In this document: positions 33,549 to 36,762 of the stretch, piece after piece
Numbering within the stretch: position 1 is the stretch's first letter
Layout: every line of letters begins with the position of its first letter
Source of the DNA: JALJPB01 sp963933115
GTDB taxonomy: Bacteria > Pseudomonadota > Gammaproteobacteria > Enterobacterales > Alteromonadaceae
Assembly: GCA_963933115.1 (NCBI GenBank)
Contig: CAWVSL010000028.1
Span: 1-36,762, forward strand
DNA: 36,762 nucleotides
Direction: 5' to 3'
Made by a program: the position numbers and the translations under genes
The notes under the pieces: generated by a model
Database searches by the model: none
The model's input: only the letters and a program-made list of their open reading frames with translations
What the model was told of the DNA's origin: nothing

Positions 33549-34481
33549 ATGCTCAAAATTTCATCTGTAGTCTCTTTATATTTTGTGAGGGTATCTTGTA
33601 TTATACTTTCGTTTTCAACCTTCTCTATTTTTGCTCAAGGAGATAGCAATGACACCGATAGCGAATCTCTTGACCGTAATTTAACAGGTTTTGAAGCACT
33701 TAACGAAGTACAACCACTTTGGGAGTTTGGCGCCGGTGGTGTTATTTTGAGTGTAGTGAATTACCCTGCGTCGAGTGAACGAAATTTTATTGCCTTAGCC
33801 GCTCCTTATATTGTCTATCGAGGGGATGTTTTTCGGCTAGGTGGCGGTAATGGTGCACGTGCCGTTGTACTGGAAAAAAGTGATTTTGAAATAGACCTCT
33901 CTTTTGGTGGTGCATTTTCCGCCGAAAGTGAAGACAACACAGTACGGGAAGGTATGCCTGAACTAGAGTTTTTATTTGAGGTTGGTCCGCAGTTAATCTA
34001 TAAAGTGAAGGATTTTTCTTTTGATGACGGTGGTAAGGCTCGTTTAAATACTCAATTACAAACTCGAGGAGTTTTTTCAACAGATTTTAGGGGGCTTGAC
34101 CAAAGAGGATATGTTATCGAATCAATACTTTCGTATCAACAGCGTGATGTGCTGTTTGAAAGTACTGGCCTTAATATCTCTTTTAGCATGACCTATGCCA
34201 GTGAAAAGTTACAAGACTACTTTTATCAAGTAGACTCATTGTTCGCTACTCATACCCGTAGTCAATTTGATGCTAAAGGTGGTTATCTAGGCAGTGAGTT
34301 GTCTGTAGGCCTCTCATTCCCAATGATAGAAAATATCCGTGGATTTTTTGGTGGCAGTGTTAAGTTTCACCAAGGCGCTGCCAATTCAGATAGCCCATTG
34401 TATGAACAAGATATGACCTATAGTTTGGGGTTGGGCTTTATATGGCGATTATACGAAAGTGAGACAAATGCGAGCTGGTAA
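33549..34481 (+). CDS. MipA/OmpV family outer-membrane protein
   Basis: A 310-residue predicted beta-barrel with a Sec signal (hydrophobic VSLYFVRVSCIILSFSTFSI, cleavage near IFAQ). Family traits are WEFGAGGVILSVVNYPASSE near residue 59, the AAPYIVYRGDVFRLGG strand, alternating hydrophobic strands through the length and an ending LGLGFIWRLYES. MipA was found as a scaffold between MltA and PBP1b, and OmpV is an outer-membrane protein in Vibrio. The specific role here is not readable. AGGAG six bases before the ATG supports the start. It is monocistronic. Confidence 0.82.
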   Translation: MLKISSVVSLYFVRVSCIILSFSTFSIFAQGDSNDTDSESLDRNLTGFEALNEVQPLWEFGAGGVILSVVNYPASSERNFIALAAPYIVYRGDVFRLGGGNGARAVVLEKSDFEIDLSFGGAFSAESEDNTVREGMPELEFLFEVGPQLIYKVKDFSFDDGGKARLNTQLQTRGVFSTDFRGLDQRGYVIESILSYQQRDVLFESTGLNISFSMTYASEKLQDYFYQVDSLFATHTRSQFDAKGGYLGSELSVGLSFPMIENIRGFFGGSVKFHQGAANSDSPLYEQDMTYSLGLGFIWRLYESETNASW

Positions 34482-34629
34482 AATACCGTATTTATCATGA
34501 GATAAATTTTAATACAGGTAAATTTGGCATAATACCGGCAAGTACAAGGTGTAGTTCTTAAATTTTGGTTCCTAACGGTATAGAACCGATAACTGAACAT
34601 GAATCACGAAACAATATTAAGGTAAAAAT

Positions 34630-35115
34630 ATGAAGTTAGAACTAATACGTGCTGATTATCAAAATGAACAACAGAGCAAAGATTTATTGATGTTATTAAA
34701 TTCATACGCCATAGATCCAATGGGTGGCGGTGAAGAATTATCAGATTATGTCAAATCAAATTTAATTCAATCGATGGCATCTCGCCAGGATATTTTTACC
34801 ATACTTTGTTATGTTAATAATGAGCCGGCAGGACTTATTAATTGTATCGAAGGTTTTTCAACCTTTAGTGCTAAACCGCTGATGAATATTCATGATGTTA
34901 CCGTAAAACCTAAATTTAGAGGTTTAGGTTTGAGTAAAAAAATGTTTAGTGAAGTTGAAAAACTTGCCCAAGAAAAGGGCTGTTGTAAACTAACATTAGA
35001 AGTTCTAGAAGGTAATGAAATAGCAAAAAATGCTTATACAAAATTTGGTTATTCTGGCTATGAACTTGAACCTGAAATGGGAAAAGCTATTTTCTGGCAA
35101 AAAAAACTAAAATAA
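34630..35115 (+). CDS. GNAT family N-acetyltransferase
   Basis: A 161-residue single-domain GCN5-related acetyltransferase. Motif A is clear: NIHDVTVKPKFRGLGLSKKMF includes the R-G-x-G-x acetyl-CoA pyrophosphate loop (FRGLGLSK) in the usual place after beta-4, followed by LTLEVLEGNEIAKNAYTKFGY (motif B; LEVLEGNEIAKNAY). The N-terminal half, with DPMGGGEELSDYV, resembles a GNAT subgroup common in Alteromonadales. The acceptor is unknown. AAGG lies about eight bases before the ATG. No partner gene is nearby, so an antitoxin-linked toxin role is not suggested. Confidence 0.85.
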   Translation: MKLELIRADYQNEQQSKDLLMLLNSYAIDPMGGGEELSDYVKSNLIQSMASRQDIFTILCYVNNEPAGLINCIEGFSTFSAKPLMNIHDVTVKPKFRGLGLSKKMFSEVEKLAQEKGCCKLTLEVLEGNEIAKNAYTKFGYSGYELEPEMGKAIFWQKKLK

Positions 35116-35175
35116 AGGCACCGTGGCTTGGTATTATAAATACTAGGCCACAACGACGTTATCATTTTTAGGCGC

Positions 35176-35568
35176 TTAAAATGAAATAGATCTTCTCCCT
35201 GACCTTGAGCCAGATTTCATTTCATTTTCTGTTGAGTCATCGGCGATTTTTTTTGTCTTACTGGCGCTCTTTTTATTTTTTATCGAATTAGATGGTTTAT
35301 CAACTTCTATTTTAATCATCGGTGCTGGCTTGCTGTTAGGATTAATAACCACCTGAATAACCTCACCATTAAATTCAACAATATCATTTTCATAAACTTT
35401 CTTTCTTTTTTGATATTCAACTTCATTATTTAATAAAACATAACCTTCGCTTATGACAATTTTAGCTTCGCCACCGCCACTTACTAGGTTTGCTATTTTT
35501 AATAATTGGCACAATGGGATAGGTTGCTCAGAAATTTCAATAAGTTGATTTTTTTTTGAATCTTGCAT
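35176..35568 (-). CDS. S4-domain RNA-binding protein (YbcJ-like) with basic C-terminal tail
   Basis: The N-terminal 75 residues form an S4-like RNA-binding domain of the YbcJ type: IPLCQLLKIANLVSGGGEAK, VISEGYVLLNN, and KRKKVYENDIVEF. E. coli YbcJ has about 70 residues and stops there. This 130-residue protein continues with a low-complexity tail rich in Lys, Ser and Arg (KNKKSASKTKK, SGSRSGRRSISF), probably disordered and able to contact RNA. YbcJ-like proteins are linked to ribosome or RNA metabolism without a firm function. It is convergent with the acetyltransferase gene. Confidence 0.82.
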   Translation of the reverse strand: MQDSKKNQLIEISEQPIPLCQLLKIANLVSGGGEAKIVISEGYVLLNNEVEYQKRKKVYENDIVEFNGEVIQVVINPNSKPAPMIKIEVDKPSNSIKNKKSASKTKKIADDSTENEMKSGSRSGRRSISF

Positions 35569-35856
35569 TATTTTCTCAATGGTATGGAAGCACTACTAAG
35601 CCTCTTTAACTTAGTTTAACACGGTAAAATGTAACTTGAAATAATGCCTTGATAAATAGGAGTTCAACCAGTTAGGTATATTAACTTTAACCACAGAGCC
35701 TTTTATAACAGATACGCAAATAGACTTGAAAGTCATAGGCAGGAAAAAGGTCTAAGAGGAAAGTTTGCAACACGTCCAAAGCCCCCCTTTGATTTTCGTC
35801 ATATTTTTCATTGTGAGTTTTATTTTGAGTTTTAAACAATCAAATAGCTAACGAAT
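35569..35856. other. Intergenic region upstream of the second DUF2750 gene
   Basis: Divergent region without a supportable gene. Nothing beyond the promoter listed next was recognised. Confidence 0.4.
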
Positions 35857-35885
35857 TTGTTTAAGATGATGTTTCTCCGTATAAT
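35857..35885 (+). promoter_or_regulatory. Promoter of second DUF2750 gene
   Basis: TTGTTT (35857-35862) and a perfect TATAAT (35880-35885) are separated by 17 bases, the best sigma-70 promoter in the window. Start near 35892, leader about 34 bases. Confidence 0.75.
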
Positions 35886-35925
35886 CTTTCATTAATTAAT
35901 ATTTGATTTTAATGAGAGAAATATA

Positions 35926-36303
35926 ATGGTAGATAAAACTCCAGAGCACTCTGAAGTATTCAAAACATTTTTAGCGCAAGTCAAACCAAATCAAATTATT
36001 TGGGCATTACAAGATAAGGAAAGTGAAGATTGGGTAGTACTTGACTCGTTCAACTTCGAAGATACTGATGTTATGCCGTTATGGTCAAGTGAAGCCTTAG
36101 CGAAAGAGCATTGCTGTGATGAATGGGAGAGCTACTCGCCTGCTGAGATAACAATCGCCGATTGGCTCGAGTTCTGGCTGGAAGATTTAAGTAGTGACGG
36201 TGTTATTTTAGGTGTTAACTGGCCTACAGATGGAGACTGCTTAGAGCTTGAACAAGATGAATTCACTCAAGGTCTAGTTGAAATCGAAAAATTAAAACAT
36301 TAA
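35926..36303 (+). CDS. DUF2750 family protein, second copy
   Basis: A 125-residue acidic soluble protein. It shares with the DUF2750 protein near 7 kb the layout IIWALQDKES, MPLWSSEALAKEHC, an ADWLEFWLEDL block and GVNWPTDGDCLELEQDEF. Sequence identity between the two copies looks low, so they are old paralogues or separate subfamilies. The function of the family is unknown. GAGAG lies about nine bases before the ATG, and the gene is framed by a strong promoter and a terminator, so it is an independent transcription unit. Confidence 0.85.
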   Translation: MVDKTPEHSEVFKTFLAQVKPNQIIWALQDKESEDWVVLDSFNFEDTDVMPLWSSEALAKEHCCDEWESYSPAEITIADWLEFWLEDLSSDGVILGVNWPTDGDCLELEQDEFTQGLVEIEKLKH

Positions 36304-36312
36304 AAAAAATCC

Positions 36313-36340
36313 AGCCGTTATCAAAAAAATAACGGCTTTT
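36313..36340 (+). terminator. Terminator of second DUF2750 gene
   Basis: AGCCGTTAT (36313-36321) and ATAACGGCT (36329-36337) form a perfect 9-bp stem with a seven-base A-rich loop and a short T-tract, ten bases after the stop. Confidence 0.85.
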
Positions 36341-36762
36341 AAATATAAGTTAATCGTCATTTAAGATAACTATTCTTTATTCAACGCCTATATTCCTTAG
36401 CGTTCATACCACCAAATATTTACGTTTATTTTCCGCTTAAGTCGCGTTTTAAAGTGATGATTAATTAAATCGTCATTACCAAAATATAGTTATGATAAGC
36501 AAGTTAGCAATGTTAAACCTTGGCAATTAGTGTTTTTAAGTCGAATGGTAAAAATCCATTTACTTAAGGTATCTTTCATACTATTACCGATATTAGTGTC
36601 AGCTTAAATGATTTCGTTGTTGCCTTGGCGTATTATAAAATTTGAAAAAGTAATGTGAAGATTATTTTAAAACTAAATTTATTGAGGTGCATTAAGTTTA
36701 GTTGGCTTTAATGTCAGGAGATTATTCGTTACGTGCGTTTACTTACTCGTTAATTCGGAAAA
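36341..36762. other. Terminal intergenic region; possible gene start at its end
   Basis: No gene is visible up to 36710. From ATG 36711 a frame runs open to the window end (MSGDYSLRAFTYSLIRK), with no ribosome site in front of it. It may be the first codons of a gene continuing outside the window, or chance. Confidence 0.3.

Noticed and set aside
34483..34510. Hairpin ATTTATC-ATGA-GATAAAT followed by TTTT after the MipA/OmpV gene
   Set aside because: All A-T rich with one G-C pair per arm; too weak to call a terminator with confidence.
1..36762. CRISPR arrays, tRNA genes, insertion sequences
   Set aside because: No regularly spaced short repeats, cloverleaf-like sequences or transposase motifs were seen on either strand.

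Overview
The window looks like chromosomal DNA of a marine gammaproteobacterium of the Alteromonadales, most likely Colwellia or a close relative. This rests on AT-rich DNA, gene order shared with enterobacteria (alaA-yfbR, rcsF-trmO) and protein sequences that read as Colwelliaceae-like. No database search was possible, so the placement is inference. Nearly all of it is single-copy housekeeping and accessory genes. I found no rRNA, tRNA, CRISPR array, transposase or phage gene.

Bases 1-1550 are the tail of a surface-polysaccharide locus: the last codons of a nucleotide-sugar epimerase, a decayed 3' remnant of rmlD, and intact galU with a terminator. Bases 1.6-9.3 kb hold unlinked single genes: sbcB, a substrate-binding-like protein without a visible signal peptide, avtA, a phytanoyl-CoA dioxygenase-like oxygenase, a DUF2750 protein, a membrane-anchored retropepsin-like protease, and a cold-shock protein with a long leader. 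Bases 10-12 kb hold a SlyD-type prolyl isomerase and an exported metal-dependent amidohydrolase.

Bases 12.1-17.0 kb form an envelope metal locus. A large secreted choice-of-anchor B protein with a GlyGly-CTERM-like tail diverges from a two-gene lipoprotein operon, mbnP-mbnH (metallo-mystery pair). In characterised pairs the di-heme MbnH oxidises a tryptophan of MbnP to kynurenine, making a copper site. No methanobactin gene is visible. A 25-bp dyad lies in the shared promoter region. Convergent to mbnH is the tightly overlapping set rcsF-trmO-eamA.

Bases 19.4-27.9 kb look compositionally richer in GC by eye than the flanks. They hold a group II PLP decarboxylase and a complete seven-gene SUF iron-sulfur assembly operon, sufB-C-D-S-A-T-E, followed by an Fpr-type ferredoxin-NADP reductase. 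The 786-bp gap before sufB contains a diverged direct repeat of about 138 bp and two adjacent 25-bp palindromes. One palindrome fits the IscR type 1 consensus at every position and the other differs by one compensating pair, so IscR control of the operon from a gene outside the window is strongly suggested.

Bases 28.9-36.8 kb return to ordinary AT-rich chromosome: yfbR (with an unusual HE in place of the HD metal motif), alaA, proS, a MipA/OmpV outer-membrane protein, a GNAT acetyltransferase, an S4 RNA-binding protein with a basic tail, and a second DUF2750 protein with a well-formed promoter and terminator.
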